A stretch of DNA of 64,000 nucleotides from Paraburkholderia hiiakae (lineage in GTDB: Bacteria; Pseudomonadota; Gammaproteobacteria; Burkholderiales; Burkholderiaceae), in NCBI RefSeq assembly GCF_904848665.1, contig NZ_CAJHCQ010000011.1, positions 186,001 through 250,000 of the forward strand. Reading direction: 5' to 3'. A program made the translations under genes and the position numbers. The notes beneath the pieces were generated by a model. It made no database searches and had not been told where the DNA came from. It saw nothing but the letters and a program-made list of their open reading frames with translations. Numbering within the stretch: position 1 is the stretch's first letter; each line of letters begins with the position of its first letter. Below are positions 1 through 8,476 of the stretch, in pieces.

Positions 1-1
1 C

Positions 2-301
2 CGTCGTCGCTTCATGATCCTTGCCGCCTCCGTGGCTTCCACGGCGGCGCTTTCCAACGAATCGCGCGCCGACGCGCCGGTGCTCTCCGAGAGCGACCCG
101 ACCGCCATGGCGCTCGGCTATAAAGCCGACGCGAGCAAAGTCGACAAGACCAAATTTCCGCACTTCCAGGCGGGGCAGACCTGCGCGAACTGTCAGCTGT
201 TTCAGGGCAAACCGGGCGCGCCGAATGGCCCGTGCGCGACCTATGGCGGCAAGATCGTCGACGCCAAAGGCTGGTGCAGCGCCTACGTGAAGAAGGCCTG
301 A
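2..301 (+). CDS. High-potential iron-sulfur protein (HiPIP), 5' end cut by window
   Basis: Small periplasmic [4Fe-4S] electron carrier. The reading frame is open to the window edge. It begins inside a twin-arginine signal (RRRFMILAASVAS), so the true start lies a few codons upstream of base 1. The mature part carries the four-cysteine HiPIP pattern: CANC, then PNGPC, then GWC, with the usual closing SAYVKK. HiPIPs fold their cluster in the cytoplasm and use Tat, which matches the signal seen. A short GC hairpin (306..321) follows the stop codon, without a T run. The call rests on the cysteine spacing and is secure; the redox partner is unknown. Confidence 0.9.
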   Translation, partial: RRRFMILAASVASTAALSNESRADAPVLSESDPTAMALGYKADASKVDKTKFPHFQAGQTCANCQLFQGKPGAPNGPCATYGGKIVDAKGWCSAYVKKA

Positions 302-359
302 CATATGCCCCGCGAGGGGCACGCTGCAAGCCGTTGATCAATGCGTTTCAGGAGGCGTC

Positions 360-557
360 ATGAAGGCGGTGTGCCCGCTGCACGGGCCAACGACCATCGT
401 CGGTACGAACGCGTATGGGTTTCCGGTTTATGCGTGTTGCCGCGACGACATTCCCTTTGTCATGCCACCGGACGCCTGTACGCGCGAGCCGGTGCAATCC
501 GGGGATGAACCGACTCGCCAACCCCGGCAACCCACGACCGACAAGGAGCAACGCTGA
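360..557 (+). CDS. Small hypothetical protein, 65 aa
   Basis: Not recognised. The start is supported by a strong AGGAGG at about 349-354, six bases before the ATG. The protein has four cysteines, two of them adjacent (CPLH near the N-terminus, then YACCRDD and DAC), and a polar, proline-rich tail. The CPLHGPTTIVGTNAYGFPVYACC stretch could bind a metal, but this is only suggested by the cysteines. It lies 58 bases after the HiPIP gene on the same strand and may be co-transcribed with it. Confidence 0.5.
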   Translation: MKAVCPLHGPTTIVGTNAYGFPVYACCRDDIPFVMPPDACTREPVQSGDEPTRQPRQPTTDKEQR

Positions 558-571
558 TAACCCAGTCACCC

Positions 572-605
572 CGCACACGAACGCGGTTGCCCGCGTCCGT
601 GTGCG
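572..605. terminator. Stem-loop between convergent genes
   Basis: Inverted repeat: CGCACACG (572-579) pairs with CGTGTGCG (598-605), and ACGCGG (581-586) with CCGCGT (591-596). There is one mismatch and a 4-nt loop. It sits between the convergent stops at 557 and 612, so a shared terminator is likely. There is no clear T run on either side. Confidence 0.45.
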
Positions 606-611
606 TCGGCA

Positions 612-2804
612 TCAGGTTGCCGGCGCGCTCAGCGACGTGTTGTACGTGGTGCCCGCGATCACCACGTTGGTCAGGGTAATGCCGCTCACATTGCTCACGA
701 AGACCGGACCCGGCGCGGCCGAGGCAGACGTCGAAGGCGTCGTCGGCACTGCGCCCGTGCACACCGGGTTGCCGAGGTTGCAGTTCGAGATCGTGACGCC
801 GCTGATCGGACTTACAGTCGGCACGGGCAGCGGACCGTTGTAATCGACGGCCTCGGGGCCCTGCATGACGAGCGCCTGGAAGCACGAGTTCGACCCGGCC
901 ACGAAGCCCGAAGGCATCGAATACGACACCGAGCCCGACACGTTGGTCGCGTTCACGTTCGTGATGTTGATGTTGCTGATCACGGACGGACTAAAGCGGA
1001 CGGCGTCGCCGGACGGACTGTAGTCGCAGTCGAACGTGATCAGGCCGCCCTGGCCCGTAGACGGGTTCGTCGCGAGACCGGTCGTTCCTGTACCTGTGAT
1101 CTTGCTGATCGCGGCGCCGAGCGACCCGCCGCCGTACTTCCCGGCGAGGTTCACACCGTTGGACAGCGTCACGCCGTTGATCCAGACGTTGTTGATGAAC
1201 CCGCCACGGTTCATGTTGCTCTTGAACCGCAGCGCGATGTTCAGCGGATTGCTCGCCCAGTTCTCGTTTTGCATCGTCAGGTTGCGAGCGTAGACGTTGC
1301 GCACGCCCGCGCTCATTTCGCTGCCGATCGTCAGACCGCCGTGCCCGCTTTGCATCGTGCAGTTCTGCACGACGATGTTCTGCATCGGACCGTACTCGGT
1401 GTCGAGGTACTTGCCGGACTTGATCGCGATGCAGTCGTCACCGGTGTTGAACTGAACGTTCTGCACCAGCACGTGGTTGCACGCGTCCGGATCGAAGCCG
1501 TCGTTGTTCGGTCCGACGCTGTCGGCAAACACGCCGTCGATCACTACGTTCGTGCAGTCGGTGGGATGGTGCTGCCAGAACGGCGTGTTCTGCGTGTGAT
1601 AGTTCTGCAAAAACACGTTCGTGCAGCCGATGAACTCGATCATGCACGGACGCAGATAGTGACCGTTGCCGAAAATGCGGTTCTCGAACGGCACGCGCAA
1701 CTCGGAGAGTGCGGGCAGATAGTTCTGATCCTGGTTCCAGCCCGTGCCCGTGAGCAGGCCCATCAGCGAAGTCGTCGCGCCGTACTGATTCGTGAAGGAG
1801 ACGTTGGCCTGCGGGTTCTGGATTTGCGAGGCGGGGAGGCTGGTGAGCGGGACGTTGTTTGGATTTACATAAGCCTGCGAGGGCGTCGACGAGCCTGCGC
1901 AGCCGTACGTGTTGCTGCTTCCCTTGTAGGTCCACCAGCAGGAGGTTGGCGCCTGGGTGCTCAATTGCATTGGCGTCATTGCCTGACCGTTCAGCACGCA
2001 GGTGTTGTCGTCGGCGGTCACGGCAATGTTGGTCTGGCGGAATGCGTAAATCGGCGAGCCGAAATTCAGGCAGTCGTTCGCCTGCCAGCGCGTGTGATAC
2101 AGATTGCCGTTCGCTGTTTTGTACGGGCCATTCTTCGCGTAGTCCGCCGGGTTCGGGCTGAAATAGATCGTGCAGCCCGATTCCAGATGGAGGTTCACAT
2201 GGCTGAGCAGCACGATCGGACCGCCGCAATACCAGTTGCCGGCTGGCACCACCACGCGGCCGCCACCGGCGCGACTGGCGTCCATGATCGCGGTGTTGAA
2301 CGCGGTGCATGAGTCGTATTGCGTGCCCGTGTAGTCACACGGAACCATCACGCCCGAGCCCGGGCTTTGCAGGTCGCTGGTCGGATGCGCGGTCTGTTCC
2401 GTGCCGCCCGTCACCCATGGAATCTTGCCGCTCGGCCAGGCAGTCGACGTAATCAGCGCGGAGGCAGGGAGCGTGCGCGCACCGTAACTCGTTACGTGAA
2501 ATTCGGCGCGGGAGAAGAGCGAATGATCGACGTGGGCGAGCCTTCTGATGATGGCCGTGGCCTGTCCGTCCGGGCCCCAGATCGGGTCGCCGGCGGGGTG
2601 GCCGGGCGGCGGCGGAAGGTGCCCGCCGAACGTGGCAGGCGTGGGAAACATGGAGTCAGCTGCTGCCGCGCCGCGGCTGGCCGCGAGGAGGCTTGCGCCT
2701 GCGGACGCGCCGGCAAAGGCCATGAACGCGCGCCGTTTGGGCGAGGCGGGCGCGTTCGCGCGGCCTTCGGAGAGTTGGGGATCGTCTTGGTCATGCGTTG
2801 CCAT
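612..2804 (-). CDS. Tat-exported glycoside hydrolase family 28 (polygalacturonase-like)
   Basis: Probable secreted pectin hydrolase of 730 aa. I chose the ATG at 2804 because GGAGAA lies about 9 bases upstream; a longer frame to 2957 has no such site. The N-terminus has a Tat motif (KRRAFMAFAG) followed by a hydrophobic stretch and AAAA. GH28 signatures appear in order: NNDGFDPD near residue 430, TGDDCIAIKSG near 454 (catalytic Asp pair), GHGGLTIGSE near 486 and ALRFKSN near 525, which replaces the usual RIK. It is longer than the 400-500 aa typical of the family, with about 250 extra residues before the beta-helix core. It could feed the uronate genes at 45-51 kb. Exact substrate is unproven. 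Confidence 0.88.
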   Translation of the reverse strand: MATHDQDDPQLSEGRANAPASPKRRAFMAFAGASAGASLLAASRGAAAADSMFPTPATFGGHLPPPPGHPAGDPIWGPDGQATAIIRRLAHVDHSLFSRAEFHVTSYGARTLPASALITSTAWPSGKIPWVTGGTEQTAHPTSDLQSPGSGVMVPCDYTGTQYDSCTAFNTAIMDASRAGGGRVVVPAGNWYCGGPIVLLSHVNLHLESGCTIYFSPNPADYAKNGPYKTANGNLYHTRWQANDCLNFGSPIYAFRQTNIAVTADDNTCVLNGQAMTPMQLSTQAPTSCWWTYKGSSNTYGCAGSSTPSQAYVNPNNVPLTSLPASQIQNPQANVSFTNQYGATTSLMGLLTGTGWNQDQNYLPALSELRVPFENRIFGNGHYLRPCMIEFIGCTNVFLQNYHTQNTPFWQHHPTDCTNVVIDGVFADSVGPNNDGFDPDACNHVLVQNVQFNTGDDCIAIKSGKYLDTEYGPMQNIVVQNCTMQSGHGGLTIGSEMSAGVRNVYARNLTMQNENWASNPLNIALRFKSNMNRGGFINNVWINGVTLSNGVNLAGKYGGGSLGAAISKITGTGTTGLATNPSTGQGGLITFDCDYSPSGDAVRFSPSVISNINITNVNATNVSGSVSYSMPSGFVAGSNSCFQALVMQGPEAVDYNGPLPVPTVSPISGVTISNCNLGNPVCTGAVPTTPSTSASAAPGPVFVSNVSGITLTNVVIAGTTYNTSLSAPAT

Positions 2805-3410
2805 TTTGTTCGTTCTCCTATGTTGTCTCGCTGGATTGTTTCGCTGACGGGGTGACTGGACTTCGGCGGCCATTGGGCCGCGTGGCGACGCTAATGCGAA
2901 CGGGAGAGGCACGGTTACAGCGAAGAGATCGAACAGGAGCGGCTGGCCGATCACCATGGATATTGTTGTCAGACGACATCCAAATCGTCAATCAGATTTA
3001 TCTAGGTGATGTACCTGGTGCTTCCAGTTGCCGCGCATATCTACAGCTAGCTTACGGGCGTAGGGAATTTGTCTGACGAGCGAGGTGAGGTTCTCTGATG
3101 TGAGCGGCTCTGTCTGGTATGAAGTCGTGTCGGGTGTTTGTAATGGAATTCATGTCGACGTTGAGGTTCACGATGCAAAAGCACAGGCAAAAATTGTTTG
3201 CGGTCTTTTGACGTCCGAACGACGGAACAGCGTTAGCTGATGACGAAGCCCGTCTTCGATTGTTCGATTCGCGTGTCTGTCGAGGTGTGAACGGCGGCGT
3301 GGCTGGTGTGAATGACAAATTGCTATCGTTCGGACTCCTCATGTCGAAATGACAGATCCCGGGTTCAGTGGTCATCCGCGCCTTCGCGGTAGCCGCGACG
3401 CCTGGAGAAC
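2805..3410. other. Intergenic region, no supported gene
   Basis: About 600 bases between the GH28 start and the next gene's stop. Both neighbours read leftward, so the promoter of the GH28 gene should lie in the left part. Base composition is visibly less GC-rich than the genes. Short open frames here lack ribosome sites and family resemblance. I saw no strong hairpin or repeat. Confidence 0.6.
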
Positions 3411-4226
3411 TCAGTTGGACGAAGCCGCGCGCGACGTCGGCCATGTCAGTCTGAATCGGACGTTGCCGCGCGTGGGAACATAGAGTGCGCGAGCACGCTC
3501 CACGCCGTCGAATGTGGCAACGACGCGGTAATGGCCCGGGGGCAGCCGCGCAAACAGGTAGGGGCCGGCCGATGTACCCGCGAAGACGACCTTCCCGTCG
3601 GACCCGAATATCTGCACCGCGACACCCGACAGGTACTCGCCTGATGCGGCAGTGAATGTTGCCCGCATGCTATAGCCGGGCGCGAGCCTGCGAAGCGCAC
3701 TGGCTTCATCCTCGCCCACGCCGCCCGTGACATAGGGGATACCGCGGTCGTTTCCGACCGGTATGTCGCTGCCTGGCATCTCCTGAGCAGGCGTCCTGAT
3801 GGGCGGCGCCACAGTGGGGGGCGTCTTGTGGTCGGGTGCCTGCCGGGCAGGCGCGACGGCCTGTGCGTGGAGTCTGCTGATACCTGATTCGCAATCCAGT
3901 CCGGGTAGGGTGCCATTGGGGCCACCGAACCCGTTCAGCGGACGTCCTTCCAGCAACCAGCGCGGGAGGGAAAGATCTTGTGCTTTTGCACGGGGAATGA
4001 GCGTATTGCGTATGCGCTCCACGACCACGCGACGCTCTTCGAGCGTCGACGCACGGTGCATCTCTGCGCAGAACTCAATGCGTTCGTCGTCGCTCAGTAA
4101 GAGGGAGGAAATCGATTCGGGGGGCACCTCCGACTGCCTCGCGTGCCTGGCAAAGACTGCCGTCGATGCAGTACACACAGCCACAACCAGGACGGTTCTC
4201 GACAGGCCGGAAAATGTCGTGAGCAT
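3411..4226 (-). CDS. Secreted hypothetical protein with carboxypeptidase-regulatory-like C-terminal domain
   Basis: 271 aa, not a named family. The ATG at 4226 has GGAGG six bases upstream and is preferred over one 18 bases earlier. A hydrophobic signal segment (LVVAVCTASTAVFA) is followed by a helical, charged region (residues about 40-85, DDERIEFCAEMHRA). A proline-rich linker follows, then a C-terminal beta domain. Phrases such as SGEYLSGVAVQIFGSDGKVVFAG and GPYLFARLPPGHYRVVATFDG resemble the carboxypeptidase-regulatory or Ig-like fold. It is probably periplasmic. Context gives no role. Confidence 0.65.
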   Translation of the reverse strand: MLTTFSGLSRTVLVVAVCTASTAVFARHARQSEVPPESISSLLLSDDERIEFCAEMHRASTLEERRVVVERIRNTLIPRAKAQDLSLPRWLLEGRPLNGFGGPNGTLPGLDCESGISRLHAQAVAPARQAPDHKTPPTVAPPIRTPAQEMPGSDIPVGNDRGIPYVTGGVGEDEASALRRLAPGYSMRATFTAASGEYLSGVAVQIFGSDGKVVFAGTSAGPYLFARLPPGHYRVVATFDGVERARALYVPTRGNVRFRLTWPTSRAASSN

Positions 4227-4413
4227 GATGAACCTCCGGGCCAATCTCGGGAGTGCGGCGCCGGGTTTGTCCCGGAGGCGTCTGCGAGAGCACTCGACTT
4301 ACTTCAGACGTTTCAGACGGGCAATGGCGATTGACTTGTCTTTTACGTGGTGAGATGCAACAGGCGTAAATACCACCGCAGTGTAGCAAGTCGAACGGAC
4401 ACGAGCCGGCCGG

Positions 4414-4662
4414 TTGGTCCACCGAGTACGCGAGCGGCAGTATGAGGCTGGGCTCGATGGCGGCATCATTCTCGATGGCACCCCCGCGCATGAATGGATT
4501 CGGTGGCTCGCCGTCCGTTCCTCGTCGCGTGGTATCGGGATCGGTCAGTGTCTGGTCGAAGACGCGATTGACCGATTGGGAGACTCGGCTCGCATTTCGG
4601 TAGACACTTTCCGCGAAGAGAATATCGAGCGGCGTGCGGCATTCGAGCGCGTAGTCGAAAGT
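4414..4662 (+). pseudogene. Remnant of a GNAT acetyltransferase
   Basis: About 80 codons resemble the acetyl-CoA-binding half of a GNAT N-acetyltransferase: EWIRWLAVRSSSRGIGIGQC matches the family's V-x(n)-RG-x-G-IG-x-L pattern, followed by LVEDAIDRLG and a degenerate end (ENIERRAAFERVVES). There is no plausible start with a ribosome site, the N-terminal half is missing, and similarity stops abruptly near 4662 where sequence becomes AT-rich. I read this as a decayed gene piece. It could also be a chance resemblance. Confidence 0.4.
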
Positions 4663-4986
4663 ATTGTTTCGCTTAATTCATTTTTTATACTAAGGCTCTA
4701 CTGTCGCAGCAATAAAAAGCCATCTCCATTCTCTTGCCGCCGCGGTATTGGCATTGCCTCGTGCTCAAAGCGACGCGGCGCATCAAGGCCCACGTGACAG
4801 GTCGTTATCCGGCACAGAAAGTTATCAGACGATTTGCGCATACCTGTCCCGGAGCAGCAAATAAACAACACTCCGTAACGAATAGTTGTGCCTCAGCGAA
4901 ATGACACGCTACGCTCCCGTTCACGGCCTTATTGTTCGAGCGTGGAAAAACTTTCCCAGTTCATCACCAATTACTGAGGATTGCTA
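4663..4986. other. AT-richer intergenic region upstream of the porin
   Basis: No supported gene. It should carry the porin promoter and a 5' leader. A small inverted repeat, GGAAA (4944-4948) with TTTCC (4952-4956), lies 30 bases before the porin start codon. I cannot assign a -10/-35 pair with confidence. Confidence 0.45.
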
Positions 4987-6165
4987 ATGAAAAGAATACT
5001 TATTTCCAGCGCGGCTGGCGCGCTTTTCGCTGCCGCCGCGTCGTCGGCATTCGCACAAAGCTCGGTCACGCTGTACGGCATCGTCGACGAAGCCATCCGG
5101 TATCAGACGAATGCTGGGCCGGGCGGCAACGACCAGGTCGCCATGACGTCCGGCCCGGAAACCCACAGCCGCTGGGGCATGAGGGGCAGTGAGGATCTGG
5201 GCGACGGCTGGTCCGCGATCTTCCGCCTCGAAAACGGCTTCGAAGCCTTCAATGGGCAACTACACGTCCCTAACACACTGTTCAGTCGGCAAGCTTTCGT
5301 GGGGCTGTCGAACAAAACGTGGGGCTCGCTGACCTTTGGCAGGCAATATGCGCCCGCCTACGACACCTTGGGCGATATCTTCGACCCGCTGACCGTTGGC
5401 AACTATTGGCAAAACAGCTGGATGTATAACGGCATCGGCCCGTACCTCGAAGTCAATAATTCGATCAAGTACAAGGGCAGTTTCGAAGGTTTGGATATCA
5501 ATGCCCTTTACGGTCTTGGCAACCAGCCGGGCGCGCTCGGTCTCGGCGCCACCTATGCCGTGGAACTGACTTACACGTACGGCCCTGCCATGCTCAACGC
5601 AGGCTTCCAGCAGGTCTCCGTTCCGACATCTGCGACTGGCTCTTCGGTTGGCACCAGTGTCGGCAGTTCGATCAATGGCGGCAAGAGCAACTTCCTGCAT
5701 ATCAGCGGCGCGTTTCAGGTCACCCACGACATCCGCCTCCTGGCCGGCTGGCTGCGGGGGCAGGACCAGACTGGTTTGACCGACATCTACATGCAGCAAT
5801 CCGGCGCGCCCACACTGAAGGGTCCCGGCAGCCCCAACCGTATCGACGACACCTATTACATCGGTGCGAACTGGCACGCCATGCCTGCGCTACTGTTCAC
5901 GTTCGCCTACTACTACGGGCAGACGCGCAATGCTGAACTGCTCGACGGCACGCTCGGCAAGGGGGTGAACCAGTCGGCTACGGTTCTCGCCGAATACTCG
6001 TTCACGAAGCGCACGGAAGTCTACGGGATCACTGACTTCGCGCGCGGCACCGGCGCCTTCTCCGCCGACTACCCGGGCGGGGTCAACGGCGAGGGCGTTC
6101 CGACGAACACGATTGGCCGGACCAATCAGGTGGGCGTGGCAGTCGGACTTCGCACGATGTTCTAA
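4987..6165 (+). CDS. Outer-membrane porin, Burkholderia type
   Basis: Trimeric general diffusion porin of 392 aa (16-stranded barrel family). The ATG at 4987 is chosen because GAGGA lies six bases upstream. The signal peptide is MKRILISSAAGALFAAAASSAFA, cut before QSSVTLYGIVD, the classic mature N-terminus of these porins. Family marks include SRWGMRGSEDLGDGW, FSRQAFVGLSNKTWGSLTFGRQY and the C-terminal GVAVGLRTMF ending in Phe, needed for BAM insertion. It stands alone as a transcription unit. A glycine/serine-rich segment near residues 215-235 could be an external loop. Solute preference cannot be read from the sequence. Confidence 0.93.
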   Translation: MKRILISSAAGALFAAAASSAFAQSSVTLYGIVDEAIRYQTNAGPGGNDQVAMTSGPETHSRWGMRGSEDLGDGWSAIFRLENGFEAFNGQLHVPNTLFSRQAFVGLSNKTWGSLTFGRQYAPAYDTLGDIFDPLTVGNYWQNSWMYNGIGPYLEVNNSIKYKGSFEGLDINALYGLGNQPGALGLGATYAVELTYTYGPAMLNAGFQQVSVPTSATGSSVGTSVGSSINGGKSNFLHISGAFQVTHDIRLLAGWLRGQDQTGLTDIYMQQSGAPTLKGPGSPNRIDDTYYIGANWHAMPALLFTFAYYYGQTRNAELLDGTLGKGVNQSATVLAEYSFTKRTEVYGITDFARGTGAFSADYPGGVNGEGVPTNTIGRTNQVGVAVGLRTMF

Positions 6166-6288
6166 AGACGCGTTCATACGTTGCGACACGGACCCCGCGC
6201 CGGGTGCTCGGGCCAGCTTGGCGGCGTCGGTCCGTTGTCGAGCGCCTTGTTCAATCAATTCGAGAAGCCGCAGTGGCTCCAGCGCTTC

Positions 6289-6600
6289 TCATCCGGGTTG
6301 AAACTGCTGGCACTCCGTGTCGAACCAAGAGTTGACCAGGCGCTGCGCAGCCTCTAGATCCTCGGGATAGTAGGGGTCGTTCCATGGCGACGGGTTGTAG
6401 CCCGCTTTCCTCAGAGCTGTGAGTTCGCTGGCGTGTTGTGCCATCGTAGGAGGCGCGTTGCGTCTAAGCGAGGCCAGGTCACGGCACTCCGTTGGGCTCA
6501 GATGGGGTCCGCTTTGTGGCACGCCGCCGCCGGCGGTACATCCACTCAGCAGAAGCACCAACGCAATCAGCGTCGGGCGGATTTTGGGAAGGCTTTGCAT
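6289..6600 (-). CDS. Small lipoprotein with DUF4148-like domain
   Basis: 103 aa. The ATG at 6600 has GGAGG just upstream. The N-terminus is a lipoprotein signal: PTLIALVLLLSGCTAGGG, with lipobox LSGC near residue 19. The C-terminal part (ELTALRKAGYNP, then YPEDLEAAQRLV) matches the pattern of DUF4148 proteins, which are abundant small envelope proteins in Burkholderia. Function unknown. It reads toward the porin and its stop lies 123 bases from the porin stop. Confidence 0.7.
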   Translation of the reverse strand: MQSLPKIRPTLIALVLLLSGCTAGGGVPQSGPHLSPTECRDLASLRRNAPPTMAQHASELTALRKAGYNPSPWNDPYYPEDLEAAQRLVNSWFDTECQQFQPG

Positions 6601-6880
6601 AGCGCACCTCCACGTGTCTGATGGTCCAGTGCATCGCGAGCATGCCGCAGATGGCCGTAGGGCATCAATGCCCAGTCCGGCTCCAGGCCGACGAGAGATG
6701 GAAGAATTGCGCACTGTGTTTGGGCAGCACGCGCACCGCCATTCACCCAGCAACGGACTTTACACGTTGTTACCGGCGCGCCGCGCACGTCCGCGCGGGC
6801 TTTCCGTATACTGCCGCCCTTGTCGCCCCCCTCTTTACGCGTGCCGTGCCCGGCGCGGCAGCAATGCGAACCACACTGTG

Positions 6881-7498
6881 ATGCCCATGTTCTCTACCAG
6901 GTCCGTCCTCACCGCCGCGCTTGTCGCTGCAGCAAGTCTCTCGTTGTCAGCATGCGTCGCCCCGGGTTACACGCCGTACGGCGCACAGCAAGGCTACTCG
7001 GCCCAGTACTCAGCGCCAGCGTATAGCCAGCCCGCCTATGCGCAAGCGGGCACCGTGCAGCAACCCGCCTACGCGCCGCCGCCCGCGCCGCAACAGCCGT
7101 ATGACACGCAAAGCAACGGCCAGTACGGTTCGCAGTACAACTCGCAATACGGCAACCAATATGGCACGCAGTACGGCACGATCTCAAGAATCCAGCCATT
7201 GAGTAGTGCCACGGGTGCGTCGGGCATCGCCGGAACCGTGGTCGGTGCATTGGTTGGCGGTGTTCTCGGGAATCAGATCGGAGGTGGTCACGGTCGCGAC
7301 GCCGCGACCGTCATTGGCGCGCTCGGCGGAGCTTATGCAGGCAACCAGATCGGGCAACAGATGGGTCAGCCCGCAGGATTCCAGATCGACGTGCAGCTGA
7401 GCGATGGCTCAACCCGCGCGTTCAACGTGCCGACGCCCGGCGTACTGCGCCCGGGCGACCGCGTGCAGGTCAACGGCAGCCAGCTTGCGCGCTACTGA
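6881..7498 (+). CDS. Glycine-zipper outer-membrane lipoprotein (SlyB/OsmB-like)
   Basis: 205 aa. Lipobox LSAC at about residue 25 (AASLSLSAC) predicts lipidation. A long Tyr/Gln/Ala/Pro-rich segment (residues 30-100, repeated QYGSQYNSQYGNQYGTQYG-like units) is unusual in length and probably disordered. It is followed by two glycine-zipper helices (GTVVGALVGGVLGNQIGGG and VIGALGGAYAGNQIGQQMG). The end is a short beta domain (FQIDVQLSDGSTRAFNVP ... GDRVQVNGSQLARY), typical of SlyB/Pcp proteins. Likely an envelope stress or integrity lipoprotein. The start could be 6881 or 6887; neither has a strong ribosome site. Confidence 0.82.
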   Translation: MPMFSTRSVLTAALVAAASLSLSACVAPGYTPYGAQQGYSAQYSAPAYSQPAYAQAGTVQQPAYAPPPAPQQPYDTQSNGQYGSQYNSQYGNQYGTQYGTISRIQPLSSATGASGIAGTVVGALVGGVLGNQIGGGHGRDAATVIGALGGAYAGNQIGQQMGQPAGFQIDVQLSDGSTRAFNVPTPGVLRPGDRVQVNGSQLARY

Positions 7499-7499
7499 T

Positions 7500-8357
7500 T
7501 CAGGCGGCGAAGTCGGTCGACGTCGACAGGTCCTTCCACGTTTGCGTTTCCTGCGCCACATAAGCGTTCTTCGCAGCGATGGCAGCCAGTGTGTCCGTGC
7601 CGAGTGGAAGGCGCAATGGTGGGTTAGTCGCGTCGACAAGTGCGATCAATGCGGCCGCAAGCTTCGTCGGGTCGCCGGGCTGGTTGTGATTCATTTGCAC
7701 GGCCTTGCGGCGAACTGCACCCGAGGTTTCGTCGTAGTCGTCGATCACGTCAGGCGCAACGACCAGCGAAGACGCATCCAGAAAGTCCGTGCGGAAATAC
7801 CCCGGTTCGACGACGGTCGCGTGAATGCCTAGCGGTTTCAGTTCGGCATGCAATGCTTCCGTAATCCCCTCGACGGCGAACTTCGTCGACGAGTACACGC
7901 CAAATCCGGCCGCGGCCCGGTAGCCGCCAATCGATGAAATATTGATCACATGGCCCGAGCGGTTTGCGCGCATCGTCGGCAACACGGCGCGCGTGACGTT
8001 CAGAAGTCCGAATACATTTGTGTCGTACATGCGGCGCACGTCTTTGTCCGCGGATTCCTCGACCGCACCGAGCAGACCGAAGCCGGCGTTGTTGACCAAT
8101 ACGTCGACGCGGCCGAATTTTTCAAGCGCCAACTGCACCGCCGACTTTGCCTGGGCCTCATTGGTCACGTCCAGCGCAACCGGCAGCAGCGCAGCCGACT
8201 CGCCGAGACGCTCGACGATAGCCTGGACGTTACGTCCGGCAGCCACGACTGCGTTGCCGTTGGCGAGCGCTGCTTCGGCAATCAATGCGCCAATGCCTCG
8301 CGAAGCGCCGGTGATGAACCATACGCGTTTAAAGCCACCTTGTTGAGCGTCAGCCAT
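7500..8357 (-). CDS. Short-chain dehydrogenase/reductase
   Basis: 285 aa NAD(P)-dependent oxidoreductase of the classical SDR type. Visible motifs: TGASRGIG (cofactor loop), NNAG, the catalytic Ser in NISSIGG, and YSSTKFAVEG (Tyr-x3-Lys). The start at 8357 follows GGAGA. Its stop lies one base from the stop of the convergent lipoprotein gene. It is divergent from a LysR gene 120 bases away, which probably controls it. The GFKRVWFITGASRGIG opening is usual for oxidoreductases of this branch; the substrate is unknown. Confidence 0.9.
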   Translation of the reverse strand: MADAQQGGFKRVWFITGASRGIGALIAEAALANGNAVVAAGRNVQAIVERLGESAALLPVALDVTNEAQAKSAVQLALEKFGRVDVLVNNAGFGLLGAVEESADKDVRRMYDTNVFGLLNVTRAVLPTMRANRSGHVINISSIGGYRAAAGFGVYSSTKFAVEGITEALHAELKPLGIHATVVEPGYFRTDFLDASSLVVAPDVIDDYDETSGAVRRKAVQMNHNQPGDPTKLAAALIALVDATNPPLRLPLGTDTLAAIAAKNAYVAQETQTWKDLSTSTDFAA

Positions 8358-8476
8358 GATGTCTCTCCTACGTGTGTGATGAGGTGATGCCATGGTAAGC
8401 GACGCGATTGACACAAACTAGCCGTATATTACTGGAGTGATAATCAACGTTTATTTGCGAATCAGGGGCGCCGGAA

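Noticed and set aside
3052-3444. Minus-strand frame of 130 codons in the gap after the GH28 gene
   Set aside because: No ribosome site, no recognisable motif, overlaps the end of a better supported gene.
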